Shown here: one piece after another, positions 7,495 through 16,103 of the stretch | How positions within the stretch are numbered: the first letter of the stretch is position 1 | Layout: every line of letters starts with the position of its first letter | NCBI GenBank assembly: GCA_023398575.1 | Contig: JAEWSC010000064.1 | Span: 62,001-126,000, forward strand | Length of the DNA stretch: 64,000 bases | Direction: 5' to 3' | DNA from: Bacillota bacterium | GTDB lineage: Bacteria; Bacillota; Clostridia; Christensenellales; Aristaeellaceae | Translations under genes and position numbers: made by a program | The notes under the pieces: generated by a model | Told to the model about the DNA's origin: nothing | The model's database searches: none | The model's input: the letters and a program-made list of their open reading frames with translations, nothing else

Positions 7495-7785
7495 TTATTC
7501 ATAGAACCAGGCTGTACGGTCTTCCTCTGTTACCTCCGGTGTATCGACGAATCCTTCATCGATTGTGCGATCGATGTACGCAGCCAGGTCGGCAACCGTC
7601 TTGAAGAGCAAAACATCCTCATCGTGAATGGTAAGCTTGAACTCCTTTTCACACGCAATGATGAGGCTGGCAATATCAATAGGCTCTACGCCTGTATTTT
7701 TGCTCAATGGCGTTTTTGATGATACTTCCTCTTGCTCCATACCGAGAATGCTGGCTAGCAGGCTTCTGACCTTATGAATGACCAT
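7495..7785 (-). CDS. Acyl-carrier-protein-like protein without the attachment serine
   Basis: This 96-residue protein aligns along its length with bacterial acyl carrier protein: helix I (VIHKVRSLLASILG), the loop before helix II, helix II as IASLIIACEKEFKL, and a last helix after a TVADLAAYI segment. At the site where ACP has GADSLD it reads GVEPID, so the serine that carries 4'-phosphopantetheine is proline. It cannot be loaded in the usual way. The start at 7785 follows AAAGGAGGG; the 105-residue longer frame lacks a site. It lies 20 bases after the helD stop, so co-transcription is likely. Function unknown. Confidence 0.75.
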   Translation of the reverse strand: MVIHKVRSLLASILGMEQEEVSSKTPLSKNTGVEPIDIASLIIACEKEFKLTIHDEDVLLFKTVADLAAYIDRTIDEGFVDTPEVTEEDRTAWFYE

Positions 7786-7804
7786 AACATCCCTCCTTTT
7801 AGCG

Positions 7805-10057
7805 TCACACAAGCAGCGGGCTGATACTACCTGTATAGAACAAGTTCAACCTGTGCAGCGCGCGTGTACACGCAATATACAAAAGCCCTTTATCATCTGC
7901 CGTATGGTAATGTCTTTTGTCTGTATCAACGATGAGTACCGCGTCAAATTCCAGCCCCTTGGCTAGATAAATGGGTAGAATGACAACGCCGCGTATGTCT
8001 GACTTATCACCATTATTGACTAATCGAAGATGGAGTCTTGCAGAAAGCAGGGTATTTAAGCGCTGTGCGTCCTGTTCTGTTTTTGTGATCAGCGCAATGG
8101 AATGAAATCCTTTTTCCTGACAGGTAGACACCTCATCCACCAGCATGTTGATCATAGCGGATTCATTCGCGGCTTGATGAATTTGAGGCTCTTCTCCGCT
8201 GCGGCTGAAGCATTGGCCAGTCATACCCTTTGCCAAGAATCGCGTACTGAAACGCCAAATTTCCATGGTGCACCGAAAGCTTTTTTCCATGGTCACCAAT
8301 AATGCCTTTTCCCTGCCAAGCATGGTCTTAATATGCTGGTACAAGGAGAGATCCTCCTGCTTGCCGATGGTTTGGTTTACATCTCCCAAAATGGTGTACC
8401 GCGCACCGGTAAACAACTCATGCAACAGGGAAAAGTATAAGGGGGATTCATCTTGGGCTTCATCAAGCACTACTTGCCGGTAGTGCATGAAATCACCATA
8501 TCCGTGTATGCGTGTATGTAAATAGAGGATAGCTTGTGCGTCATCATGCCATATGCGCTCTGTGTTCAACCTATCAAAGGTATACTGACGGATTAACTCT
8601 ATATCCTCTGGCAGCGTAAGTCCATTTGCCAGGCGATAAAAGCGCTGCTTATTGCCAAAGAGCGCTTTATACAGTGCAACTGCATCCAGTTGTGAGAATT
8701 TTCTGATTTCACAAAGAACTATCGCGCTTTCACGTATGGATAACCATCGTGCAAAGGCTTCTATTTCCATGGCATGCTCAGGGTAACGGGAAGCAAAACG
8801 CGTTAGTTTGTGAATACGGGCCTTTTTTAGGTCATGAACCTTATCAAGGATTGCGCGCTCCATCCATTTCAGACGCATGCCCAGCGGTGCAATCTTTTTG
8901 GGGTTGCATATCTCTGATCGTAAGGCCTCTTTATGTGCAACACACTGGCCGCTGTAATCAACATCCGCAAAGGGAATCCAGTTTTTAGGCAAATCAAACA
9001 CCATGCGGTTCAGCATTTCCACAAAAGCACCTGATCCCTTGAACTTTGAGCTGTGCTTGATAAGCTCCGTCTGATTATCGTCCTCGCAAGCCAAAAGCTG
9101 TTCTGTGCACCGGCTCTTGGACAGGAGTGGGATACCTGGAAGTATGCGATGAAAAACATCTTCAAACAGCAACGTCTTTACATTTTTTTCGCCAAGGTCC
9201 GGCAGAACATGAGAAATGTACTCTTCAAATACGGAGTTTGGTGACAGAATCAAGATGTCATTGGCGTTCAACCGGCCATTGAGCCCTTGATACATAAGGT
9301 ATGCAATCCTGTGCAGGGCGATGGACGTTTTACCGCTGCCAGCTGCACCCTGCACCATCAGGACATCGTTTTCCATATCCCGGATTACGATGTCTTGATC
9401 TCGTTGGATGGTTTCAACAATGGTCTTCATTTTGGAGGAAGCGCTTTTGGATAGAAGCTGGCGAAGAAATTCATCCAGTATTTGAACGTCAGCGTCAAAA
9501 AAGTACTGCAGTTTTCCATGGTGAATTTCGTACTGCCTTTTTAGAAGAACATCTCCATGAACTATACCGTTTGGCGCCTGAAAAGAAGCTGGCCCCAGCC
9601 CATACCGGTAAAAAACGCTGGCAACAGGTGTACGCCAGTCATATACATGGATGGTGTACGTGCTTTTCTCCAATAGCGTTGCACGGCCAATATATATTTT
9701 CTCTGGTGTTTCGTCGCCTTGATAATGGAAATCGATGCGGGCGAAGTAAGGGGATTCCATCATGCCTTCCAAGGCGCGAATAGAAAGAACACCGGATTCG
9801 TGGACGACAACCTGTGCGGTTACCGGCATAATATACTGGCTCAGATTCACCAGGTTGTGAAAGCCTTGTTCAGAATTTCGCCTTTTCAAATCGTGGGTAG
9901 CGTTTTCCAGCATTTCTTCATAGGCTAATGAGATTTCTGCTTCCTCACTTTTTAGCCTTTCCTTGGTAGCCTTCCACATTTGACTGGCTATGGAAATGAT
10001 ATGTTCAAGATGCCTTTCTTCCTCCAACCGGCTATTTTGCAATAATGATTCGCTCAA
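7805..10057 (-). CDS. helD: HelD-type UvrD-like superfamily 1 helicase
   Basis: About 750 residues. The N-terminal 60-110 residues are charged and helical, as expected of the HelD arm that enters the RNA polymerase secondary channel. Walker A GAAGSGKTSIALHR is near residue 240, motif II reads LDEAQDESP near 535, and late motifs KGLEFDAVLIVD and YIACTRALHRLNLF close the protein. HelD recycles stalled RNA polymerase. I prefer TTG 10057, which follows AAAGGAGAGG; an upstream in-frame ATG at 10129 would add 24 residues but lacks a clear site. The ACP-like gene follows it. Confidence 0.9.
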   Translation of the reverse strand: MSESLLQNSRLEEERHLEHIISIASQMWKATKERLKSEEAEISLAYEEMLENATHDLKRRNSEQGFHNLVNLSQYIMPVTAQVVVHESGVLSIRALEGMMESPYFARIDFHYQGDETPEKIYIGRATLLEKSTYTIHVYDWRTPVASVFYRYGLGPASFQAPNGIVHGDVLLKRQYEIHHGKLQYFFDADVQILDEFLRQLLSKSASSKMKTIVETIQRDQDIVIRDMENDVLMVQGAAGSGKTSIALHRIAYLMYQGLNGRLNANDILILSPNSVFEEYISHVLPDLGEKNVKTLLFEDVFHRILPGIPLLSKSRCTEQLLACEDDNQTELIKHSSKFKGSGAFVEMLNRMVFDLPKNWIPFADVDYSGQCVAHKEALRSEICNPKKIAPLGMRLKWMERAILDKVHDLKKARIHKLTRFASRYPEHAMEIEAFARWLSIRESAIVLCEIRKFSQLDAVALYKALFGNKQRFYRLANGLTLPEDIELIRQYTFDRLNTERIWHDDAQAILYLHTRIHGYGDFMHYRQVVLDEAQDESPLYFSLLHELFTGARYTILGDVNQTIGKQEDLSLYQHIKTMLGREKALLVTMEKSFRCTMEIWRFSTRFLAKGMTGQCFSRSGEEPQIHQAANESAMINMLVDEVSTCQEKGFHSIALITKTEQDAQRLNTLLSARLHLRLVNNGDKSDIRGVVILPIYLAKGLEFDAVLIVDTDKRHYHTADDKGLLYIACTRALHRLNLFYTGSISPLLV

Positions 10058-10225
10058 TGCCTTGCCTCTCCTTTCACTAGCTATGCGTGATGAGATTCGG
10101 CTTGTTCCGACGTGCATGTAGTCTAGCATATTCCCGCCGGAATATACAGTCTAGTCATTATTGCGATGATGTGTTATAATACATATGGAAAGTGAAATGA
10201 GCGTTAGCAATCAAACATAAAAGTA

Positions 10226-10256
10226 ACCCCCGCCTGGCAATTTGTCCGGCGGGGGT
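10226..10256 (-). terminator. Terminator of the pot operon
   Basis: ACCCCCGCC and GGCGGGGGT form a 9-bp GC-rich stem with a 13-base loop, lying 16 bases beyond the potD stop on the minus strand and followed by TACTTTTA. It separates the pot operon from helD. Apart from this hairpin the 10130-10271 gap shows no gene. Confidence 0.75.
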
Positions 10257-10271
10257 GTTTGTAAAATAGAA

Positions 10272-11312
10272 TTACTTGGCGCTCTTGATATCCAGCCACA
10301 AGGCGTTGTAGATTTCAATGAAATCCTGGATGTCATTGAAATACTCGCACCTTTTTACGACCTCGGGAATGGGATTCATAACGGGATTGTTGATATACTC
10401 GTCACCCATCAATTCAATGGCACCAGCATTGGGAGAGGAATACCAAATGGCTTCGCAGTTTAATTTGGCGATATCAGGCCTGGACATAAAGTTGATAAAA
10501 GCTTCTGCATTGGCCTTGTTCTTGGCGCCTTTGGGAATGACCATAGCGTCTACCCAAACATTTGAGCCTTCCTTGGGTACAACATAAGCAAGATCAGAAT
10601 TCAAGTCAATGGCATATTGGGCATCGCCGCTCCACATCAGCGCCAGTGCTGCTTCGCCGGCGACCATTTTATCCTTGGTTTCATCCACCTGGTACGCCTT
10701 TACAATGCCGGCCTGCTTTTGCGCAACCAGCAGATCCTTTGCTTTTTCCAGCGCGATGGGGTCGCGGGTGTTCATGGACTCACCCAAATATTTGAGTGTG
10801 ATTCCCATGGTATCGCGAATGCTGTCCATCATAAATACGTTGTTGGCATACTTTGTATCCCACATAATGGCCCAGCTATCCACAAACTCAGTGACCATTT
10901 TGGTATTATAGAGAATGCCGACAGTACCCCACATATAAGGAACGCTATATTCGCCAGTTGGATCATAAGAAGCGTTGCGCAGCTCCGGCAGAATCTGTGA
11001 GACATTGGGCACATTGGTAAAGTCAATCTTCTCCAAAAGGCCCAGGGACGCCATGCGTTCCACAGCGTAGTCGGAGGGGAAAACCACGTCAAATGCTGAA
11101 GGGGTAGCTTCCACCTGCACCAGCATGTCTTCGTTGGTGGTAAAGTTCATGTAGTTGACCTTGATGCCGGTTTCCATTTCAAACAACTTTAATGTCTGCT
11201 CGTCAATATAATCTTCCCAGTTAAAGATATTGACGACACCTGCACTTTCCGCGAACGACGCGGCGGGAATCAGCATACAAGCCATAAGGATAAGTGCAAT
11301 CCACTTTTTCAT
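10272..11312 (-). CDS. potD: Spermidine/putrescine-binding protein
   Basis: This 346-residue extracytoplasmic solute-binding protein has a signal peptide (MKKWIALILMACML...), cleavable either at ASFA or, if LMAC acts as a weak lipobox, before Cys12. The mature start VNIFNWEDYIDEQTLKLFE is the typical PotD/PotF opening. It would capture polyamines and deliver them to the PotBC channel. It is the last gene of the regulator-potABCD operon, 48 bases after potC, with an AAGGAGG ribosome site, and is followed by a terminator. Confidence 0.95.
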   Translation of the reverse strand: MKKWIALILMACMLIPAASFAESAGVVNIFNWEDYIDEQTLKLFEMETGIKVNYMNFTTNEDMLVQVEATPSAFDVVFPSDYAVERMASLGLLEKIDFTNVPNVSQILPELRNASYDPTGEYSVPYMWGTVGILYNTKMVTEFVDSWAIMWDTKYANNVFMMDSIRDTMGITLKYLGESMNTRDPIALEKAKDLLVAQKQAGIVKAYQVDETKDKMVAGEAALALMWSGDAQYAIDLNSDLAYVVPKEGSNVWVDAMVIPKGAKNKANAEAFINFMSRPDIAKLNCEAIWYSSPNAGAIELMGDEYINNPVMNPIPEVVKRCEYFNDIQDFIEIYNALWLDIKSAK

Positions 11313-11360
11313 GGGTCAAACCTCCTTAAAGTTTTATGTCATGCGCACCAGCGCAAAACA

Positions 11361-12140
11361 TCAGATAGTTTTCTTTGCGGCCTTGGTGGTTCTGCGGTTG
11401 ACAGCCAGCAATAGCAGCAGCAATGCTACAAACATGAGCGCGCTCAACGCGTTGAGTGTAGGCTCAATACCGATGCGCGCCTTGGAGTAGATCAGCGTGG
11501 AAAGATTTTGCACCAGTGGGCTTGTCGTAAAGTAACTGATGACAAAATCGTCCAGGGATAGGGTAAATGCCAACAGCGCGCCTGTGATTACGCCAGGGCT
11601 GATTTCCGGCAGGATCACATGCAAAAGCGCATAGCCTGGCGTAGCGCCTAAATCCAAAGCAGCTTCATAACTGTGCTTATTCATTTGCTTAAGTTTGGGC
11701 AGAACAGAAAGTATGACATAGGGAGTATTAAAGGTAATATGAGCCAGCAGCATGGTTACATATCCGCGCTCCACCTTGGCAAACAGGAACAGCAGCATTA
11801 GCGAAATACCTGTCACGATGTCCGGCATGGTCATAGGCAGGTTGGTCATTGTCATCATCAGGCTTTGAGGCCGCTTGCGCATGGCATGTATGCCAATGGC
11901 GGCCAGGGTGCCTAAGATGGTGGCTGCAATGGCGGCGATGATGGCGACGGTCATGGTGACGTACAGTGCATCCATAATGGACTTGTCCGCAAAAAGCGCA
12001 CTGTACCACCTGAAGGAAAATCCTTCCCACTTTGCACGGCTTTTGCCGCTGTTGAAGGATTGGAATATCAAAACAATGATAGGTATATACAGAAAAAAAA
12101 GAATCAGGGAAAGATACGCCTGCTTCATAAAGCGCTTCAT
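11361..12140 (-). CDS. potC: Polyamine ABC transporter permease PotC
   Basis: A 259-residue permease with six predicted membrane helices and the EAA loop EAALDLGATPGYALLHVILP that docks on the ATPase. The N-terminal LILFFLYIPIIVLIFQSFN is typical of PotC/PotI. Its ATG overlaps the potB stop (ATGA), so the two are coupled. With PotB it forms the channel of the polyamine importer. Confidence 0.95.
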   Translation of the reverse strand: MKRFMKQAYLSLILFFLYIPIIVLIFQSFNSGKSRAKWEGFSFRWYSALFADKSIMDALYVTMTVAIIAAIAATILGTLAAIGIHAMRKRPQSLMMTMTNLPMTMPDIVTGISLMLLFLFAKVERGYVTMLLAHITFNTPYVILSVLPKLKQMNKHSYEAALDLGATPGYALLHVILPEISPGVITGALLAFTLSLDDFVISYFTTSPLVQNLSTLIYSKARIGIEPTLNALSALMFVALLLLLLAVNRRTTKAAKKTI

Positions 12141-13126
12141 ATCATGCTCCCCCCTTCGCCTTCCGGGTCGGCCTTGCGTAATATACCAAGACTAACTAAA
12201 ATCAGAACCATCATGATCAGGCTCAACGCGCTGCCTACGTTCCAATTGCCCTCTGTCAAGAATTTATTTTCAATCAGATCTCCAAACATCATGGTATTTC
12301 CACCGCCCAAAATTCTTGGGATAAAGAAGGTGGTGACAGAAGGCATAAACACCATGGTGATGCCGGAAATAATGCCGGGGATGCTAAGCGGCAGCGTAAC
12401 CTTTATAAAGGTACGCAAGTGATTGGCACCCAGGTCTTGGGCGGCTTCCAGCAGACGTGTATCCATTTTTGTCAGCGAAGTATAAATGGGGAACACCATG
12501 AACGGAAGGAAGTTGTATACCATGCCCAGCAAGACAGCGCCATTATTGTACATCAACTGCGCACTGCCAAGGCCTAGCGAACGAAGAATGCTGTTTATTA
12601 ACCCCTGATCCTCCAGAAGGGACATCCAGGCAATGGTGCGCAGCAAGAAATTCATCCACATGGGAATGATGAACAGCACAACGATGGTACTGCCGATTTT
12701 CATATCCTTGTCGGCCATAAACAAAGCAGCCGGATAGCCCAACAAAAGGCAGATGACGGTACACCATAACGCCATCCACAGGGAATACACCAGCGTATCT
12801 ACATTTACCGTTCCGCGCCGGATGTAGGATGAATATTCCTCGCCCATGGAGGCATAGATTTGATTTTTACCGTGATTGCTGTCAAAAAAATGACTAAAAT
12901 TATCCAGCGTAAAAGCACCTGATTTGTTGGTAAAGGCATAATAGCCGATGAGGATCACTGGCAATAAAGTGAACAGTATCATCCACAGGGAATAAGGGGA
13001 TGCGAACAACGAACGCTTCACACCGTTATTGCGGCGGATGGAGAAGAAAACAAGCGCAGCAAAGGCCGCAAGGCCCAGCGCCATCATCCACCACGCCCAA
13101 GGCGGAAGCTGCATGCTGCTGATCAA
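12137..13126 (-). CDS. potB: Polyamine ABC transporter permease PotB
   Basis: A 329-residue permease with an EAA loop (EAAQDLGANHLRTFIKVTLP). It is longer than usual PotB: an extra N-terminal hydrophobic helix (about residues 10-29) and an arginine-rich stretch precede the standard first helix at LWMILFTLLPVILIGYY. The TTG start overlaps the potA stop (TTGA) and is ten bases after GGAGG; an internal ATG at 13114 has no site. Part of potABCD. Confidence 0.93.
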   Translation of the reverse strand: MISSMQLPPWAWWMMALGLAAFAALVFFSIRRNNGVKRSLFASPYSLWMILFTLLPVILIGYYAFTNKSGAFTLDNFSHFFDSNHGKNQIYASMGEEYSSYIRRGTVNVDTLVYSLWMALWCTVICLLLGYPAALFMADKDMKIGSTIVVLFIIPMWMNFLLRTIAWMSLLEDQGLINSILRSLGLGSAQLMYNNGAVLLGMVYNFLPFMVFPIYTSLTKMDTRLLEAAQDLGANHLRTFIKVTLPLSIPGIISGITMVFMPSVTTFFIPRILGGGNTMMFGDLIENKFLTEGNWNVGSALSLIMMVLILVSLGILRKADPEGEGGSMI

Positions 13127-14193
13127 CGCGCTTCTTCCTCCTTTGTGCCTGCCATCGGTTTCATGATATGAATATTGAAAGGCACTATAGCAATGCCGAC
13201 TTTCGAGTTTTGGGGTTGCATGGTGGTGGAATGAACTTTGAAGGTAGTATGACCGGCGTCGATCATCATTTCATAATGAACACCTTTAAATAGTACGCTT
13301 TTCACAGTACCGGTGAGTTGGCCCACATCTTCGCCAACCAGCATGATATCCTCTGGACGAATGACTACATCCACCGGCGTGTTCTGGCCAAAGCCGGCGT
13401 CCACACACGGGAAATCAGCACCGGCAAAAGACACCAGCTCGTCATGGATCATATTGCCTTTTAATATATTGCTCTCGCCGATAAAATCAGCCACAAAGGC
13501 GTTGACCGGCTCGTCATATATGCGTTTGGGGTCGCCAATCTGCAGGATTTTTCCATCCCGCATAACAACCACCGTATCGCTCATAGTCAGCGCTTCTTCC
13601 TGGTCATGCGTCACGTATAAGAAGGTAATGCCCAGGCGCTGCTGCATGTTTTTGAGCTCCAGCTGCATCTCCTTACGCAGCTTTAAATCCAGGGCGCCCA
13701 GGGGCTCGTCCAGCAGTAAAACCTCCGGCTCATTGACAAGGGCACGAGCGATGGCTACCCGCTGCTGTTGGCCGCCGGATAAGGACTCAACGCTGCGCTT
13801 GCCATATCCCTTTAAATTCACAAGATCCAGCATGGCATCAACCCTGCGACGGATATCATCCCTACTCACCTTGGCAATCTTCAATCCGAAGGCAATGTTG
13901 TCTTGCACATTCAAATGAGGAAATAACGCATATTTCTGAAATACGGTATTTACTTTGCGCCTGTACGGTGGAAGATGGGTAATATCCTTTCCATCAAAGT
14001 GCACTTGGCCGGAGGAGGGATATTCAAAACCGCCGATAATGCGAAGTGTGGTGGTTTTACCGCATCCGCTTGGCCCAAGCAGTGTTACAAATTCCTTTTT
14101 TCGAACGTAAAGATTGATATTATCCAGCACGGTGGTGCCGTCAAAATCCTTGGAGATGGACTTTAAGTCGATCAAGTGCGCTTTTTCAACCAT
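13123..14193 (-). CDS. potA: Polyamine ABC transporter ATPase PotA
   Basis: A 356-residue ABC ATPase: Walker A GPSGCGKTT near residue 39, Q-loop FQKYALFPHL, signature LSGGQQQRVAIARAL near 138, Walker B VLLLDEPLGALD, H-loop VTHDQEEAL, and a C-terminal TOBE domain of about 110 residues. It energises polyamine import through PotB and PotC. It lies 49 bases downstream of the XRE-cupin regulator gene on the same strand, so it is probably co-transcribed with it. Confidence 0.95.
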   Translation of the reverse strand: MVEKAHLIDLKSISKDFDGTTVLDNINLYVRKKEFVTLLGPSGCGKTTTLRIIGGFEYPSSGQVHFDGKDITHLPPYRRKVNTVFQKYALFPHLNVQDNIAFGLKIAKVSRDDIRRRVDAMLDLVNLKGYGKRSVESLSGGQQQRVAIARALVNEPEVLLLDEPLGALDLKLRKEMQLELKNMQQRLGITFLYVTHDQEEALTMSDTVVVMRDGKILQIGDPKRIYDEPVNAFVADFIGESNILKGNMIHDELVSFAGADFPCVDAGFGQNTPVDVVIRPEDIMLVGEDVGQLTGTVKSVLFKGVHYEMMIDAGHTTFKVHSTTMQPQNSKVGIAIVPFNIHIMKPMAGTKEEEAR

Positions 14194-14242
14194 GGGGAGC
14201 AGTCTCCTTTATCCATAATAAAATCATCGCAAAATCATCGCG

Positions 14243-14785
14243 TTAAAAAATGGGCGGCGTAGAAATCCATAAAACCTTGGCTTTTGTCTTGCCAATGTTT
14301 TTTAGTTGGTGCGGGGCATGGGGGTGCAAACAAAAGCTGTCTCCGGCCTTGGCCTTGTGCCGCTTGTCGCCAAGCAAAATTGCGATGCTGCCGGAAAGCA
14401 CATAACCAAATTCTTCACCATCGTGCGGTGCAAGCATCTGCGTTTCGCCGCCTTCCGCCATTTCCAGCAAAATTGGCTCCATGCTGTTTTTTTGAGCATT
14501 GGCCACCAGCCAGGTAATGCTGCCACGAAGCGTTTCTTCATCTTCCTTCACAAACATATCCTGGGAGGTAAAAATCACCTTTTCTGCTTCTTTATCGTTA
14601 AAAAATGAGGGCAGACTGCTGCCCAAGCATTCCAGCATGTCGGTGAGCGTCGCGATGGAAGGAGAGGCAAGGTCCCGTTCCACTTGGGATATGAACCCTT
14701 TGCTCAACTCGCACCTATCCGCCAGCTCTTCCTGGGTTAGGCCGCGCTGTATGCGCAGGCGGTGCAGTTTTTCACCAATTTTCAC
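14243..14785 (-). CDS. XRE-cupin transcriptional regulator of the pot operon
   Basis: A 180-residue protein with an N-terminal XRE helix-turn-helix (IGEKLHRLRIQRGLTQEELA, then LSKGFISQVERDLASPSIATL) and a C-terminal cupin (about 105-178, with the HDGEEFGYVLSGSI and HPHAPHQLKN segments). This architecture (PuuR-like) commonly controls polyamine genes through a small ligand bound in the cupin. The GTG start at 14785 follows AAAGGAGATG; the frame extends 64 codons further upstream but that part overlaps the operators and has no ribosome site. Probably autoregulated through the repeats at 14840-14891. Confidence 0.9.
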   Translation of the reverse strand: MKIGEKLHRLRIQRGLTQEELADRCELSKGFISQVERDLASPSIATLTDMLECLGSSLPSFFNDKEAEKVIFTSQDMFVKEDEETLRGSITWLVANAQKNSMEPILLEMAEGGETQMLAPHDGEEFGYVLSGSIAILLGDKRHKAKAGDSFCLHPHAPHQLKNIGKTKAKVLWISTPPIF

Positions 14786-14839
14786 AGGTACATCTCCTTT
14801 GCTGCTTACAGATGTTTTATTGAAAAACGCCTCATGCTT

Positions 14840-14891
14840 GTTTAGTAGTTCTAAACGTAAAAGCAACATACGAAGTTTAGCAAAAGTAAAC
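14840..14891 (-). promoter_or_regulatory. Two matching operators before the XRE-cupin gene
   Basis: GTTTAG-N5-CTAAAC (14840-14856) is a perfect inverted repeat; GTTTAG-N5-GTAAAC (14875-14891) is the same element with one mismatch. The copies start 35 bases apart, upstream of the GTG start. On the minus strand a possible -35 (TTGGTT) and -10 (TATGTT) fall among them. Confidence 0.6.
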
Positions 14892-14970
14892 CAAAAGGTA
14901 CGGCTTATTAAACCACAAACATGGTTCCGTGTCAACAATGGGCCGACAGATTTGCCGAAATTATTCCGTA

Positions 14971-15010
14971 GATGCATTGAAAGCGTAACGTTTGTACACT
15001 ACAATGCATC
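14971..15010. repeat. 9-bp inverted repeat in the divergent region
   Basis: GATGCATTG (14971-14979) and CAATGCATC (15002-15010) are perfect inverted copies 22 bases apart. They lie between the minus-strand regulator gene and the plus-strand hflK gene. The gap 14786-15129 otherwise shows only the operators listed separately. Confidence 0.4.
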
Positions 15011-15129
15011 TTTCATGTGTGCTTACGTATGATTGAGTAGGCCTTCCTATACAAAAACACCGGTTTATGGTATGCTGATCTCGTTATAAAGCGGGCGCAG
15101 GCCCCTTTAAAATGGGAAGGAGTTTAGCC

Positions 15130-16098
15130 ATGCAGACCAAACTATCGGGCAAGCTAAAGGTTATACTGGTTGTAATCGTGCTTGCAGGCATCATTCTCTT
15201 CAGCGGTTTTTACCGTGTTGGCCAAGGTGAGGAGGCCTTGGTTGTCACATTTGGCCGCGTAACGGCAACGCACGGTCCCGGCCTCTATTTCCGCATACCC
15301 TTTGTACAAAACATAATCAGCGAAAGCGTTACGACGATCCACACCATGGAGTATGGCTTTCGCACGACAAAACAAGGGTCTGCCGGCCGTGCATCCATGT
15401 ATGAAGACAATGAAACAGAAGGCGTTATGCTTACCAATGACAATAGCATCGTTTCACTGGAAGCAATTTATCAATACACCATCCGTGATGTGAAACAGTA
15501 TCATTTTGATATTGATAATCCGGAAGGCACGTTGCAGATGGCCTTTGAAGCCGTGATTCGTAGGAACATTCAAAACCTGACGCTTGACAATGCTCTTTTG
15601 AATAAGGAAGATATCGAGCGCGATGTACTGCCTGAATTTCAGAGCATTGTGGACAGCTATGACATGGGCGTCAAAATCAATAGCGTAAGGATACAGAATA
15701 TCTCTGTTCCTTCTGCTGTGACTGCTGCCTATGAAGACGTCAATAATGCCAAAAACGAAATGACAAAGCGCCTGGATGAAGCGGAAAAGTACAAGAATGA
15801 GATTTTGCCAACAGCAAGGTCCAAGGCATATCAGCTTTTGCAGGAAGCTCAAGCTTACCAGGCAGAAACTGTAGCAAAAGCGGAAGCAGAGGTAGCTGTT
15901 TTCAATGCGGTTTACGAAAAGTACAAGGTTGCGCCTGAAATTACAAAGCAGAGAATCTTGATCGAAACAATGGAAAACATTTTGAAAAACAGCGGCAAGA
16001 TCATCGTTGCGGATAACGGCAGTGATGTGTTGAAGGTACTTGATTTGAACAATGGAACGGCAGTCAATGATGCTGCTATTTCCACCGGGAAGGAGTGA
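15130..16098 (+). CDS. hflK: HflK-like SPFH membrane protein
   Basis: A 322-residue protein with one N-terminal membrane helix (about 10-30), the SPFH opening YRVGQGEEALVVTFGRV with HGPGLYFRIPFVQ, and a C-terminal coiled coil rich in Ala, Glu and Lys. In proteobacteria HflK and HflC build a large cage around the FtsH protease. Start ATG 15130 follows GGGAAGGAG; the in-frame ATG 15112 precedes that site. The hflC-like gene begins six bases after its stop, in the same order as in other bacteria. Confidence 0.88.
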   Translation: MQTKLSGKLKVILVVIVLAGIILFSGFYRVGQGEEALVVTFGRVTATHGPGLYFRIPFVQNIISESVTTIHTMEYGFRTTKQGSAGRASMYEDNETEGVMLTNDNSIVSLEAIYQYTIRDVKQYHFDIDNPEGTLQMAFEAVIRRNIQNLTLDNALLNKEDIERDVLPEFQSIVDSYDMGVKINSVRIQNISVPSAVTAAYEDVNNAKNEMTKRLDEAEKYKNEILPTARSKAYQLLQEAQAYQAETVAKAEAEVAVFNAVYEKYKVAPEITKQRILIETMENILKNSGKIIVADNGSDVLKVLDLNNGTAVNDAAISTGKE

Positions 16099-16103
16099 TT
16101 TTG

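Noticed and set aside
10058..10129. 24-codon extension of helD to ATG 10129
   Set aside because: TTG 10057 has the clear AAAGGAGAGG site; the upstream ATG has none. Not excluded completely.
14786..14977. 64-codon N-terminal extension of the XRE-cupin gene
   Set aside because: It would translate through both operators, has no ribosome site, and family members start at the HTH.
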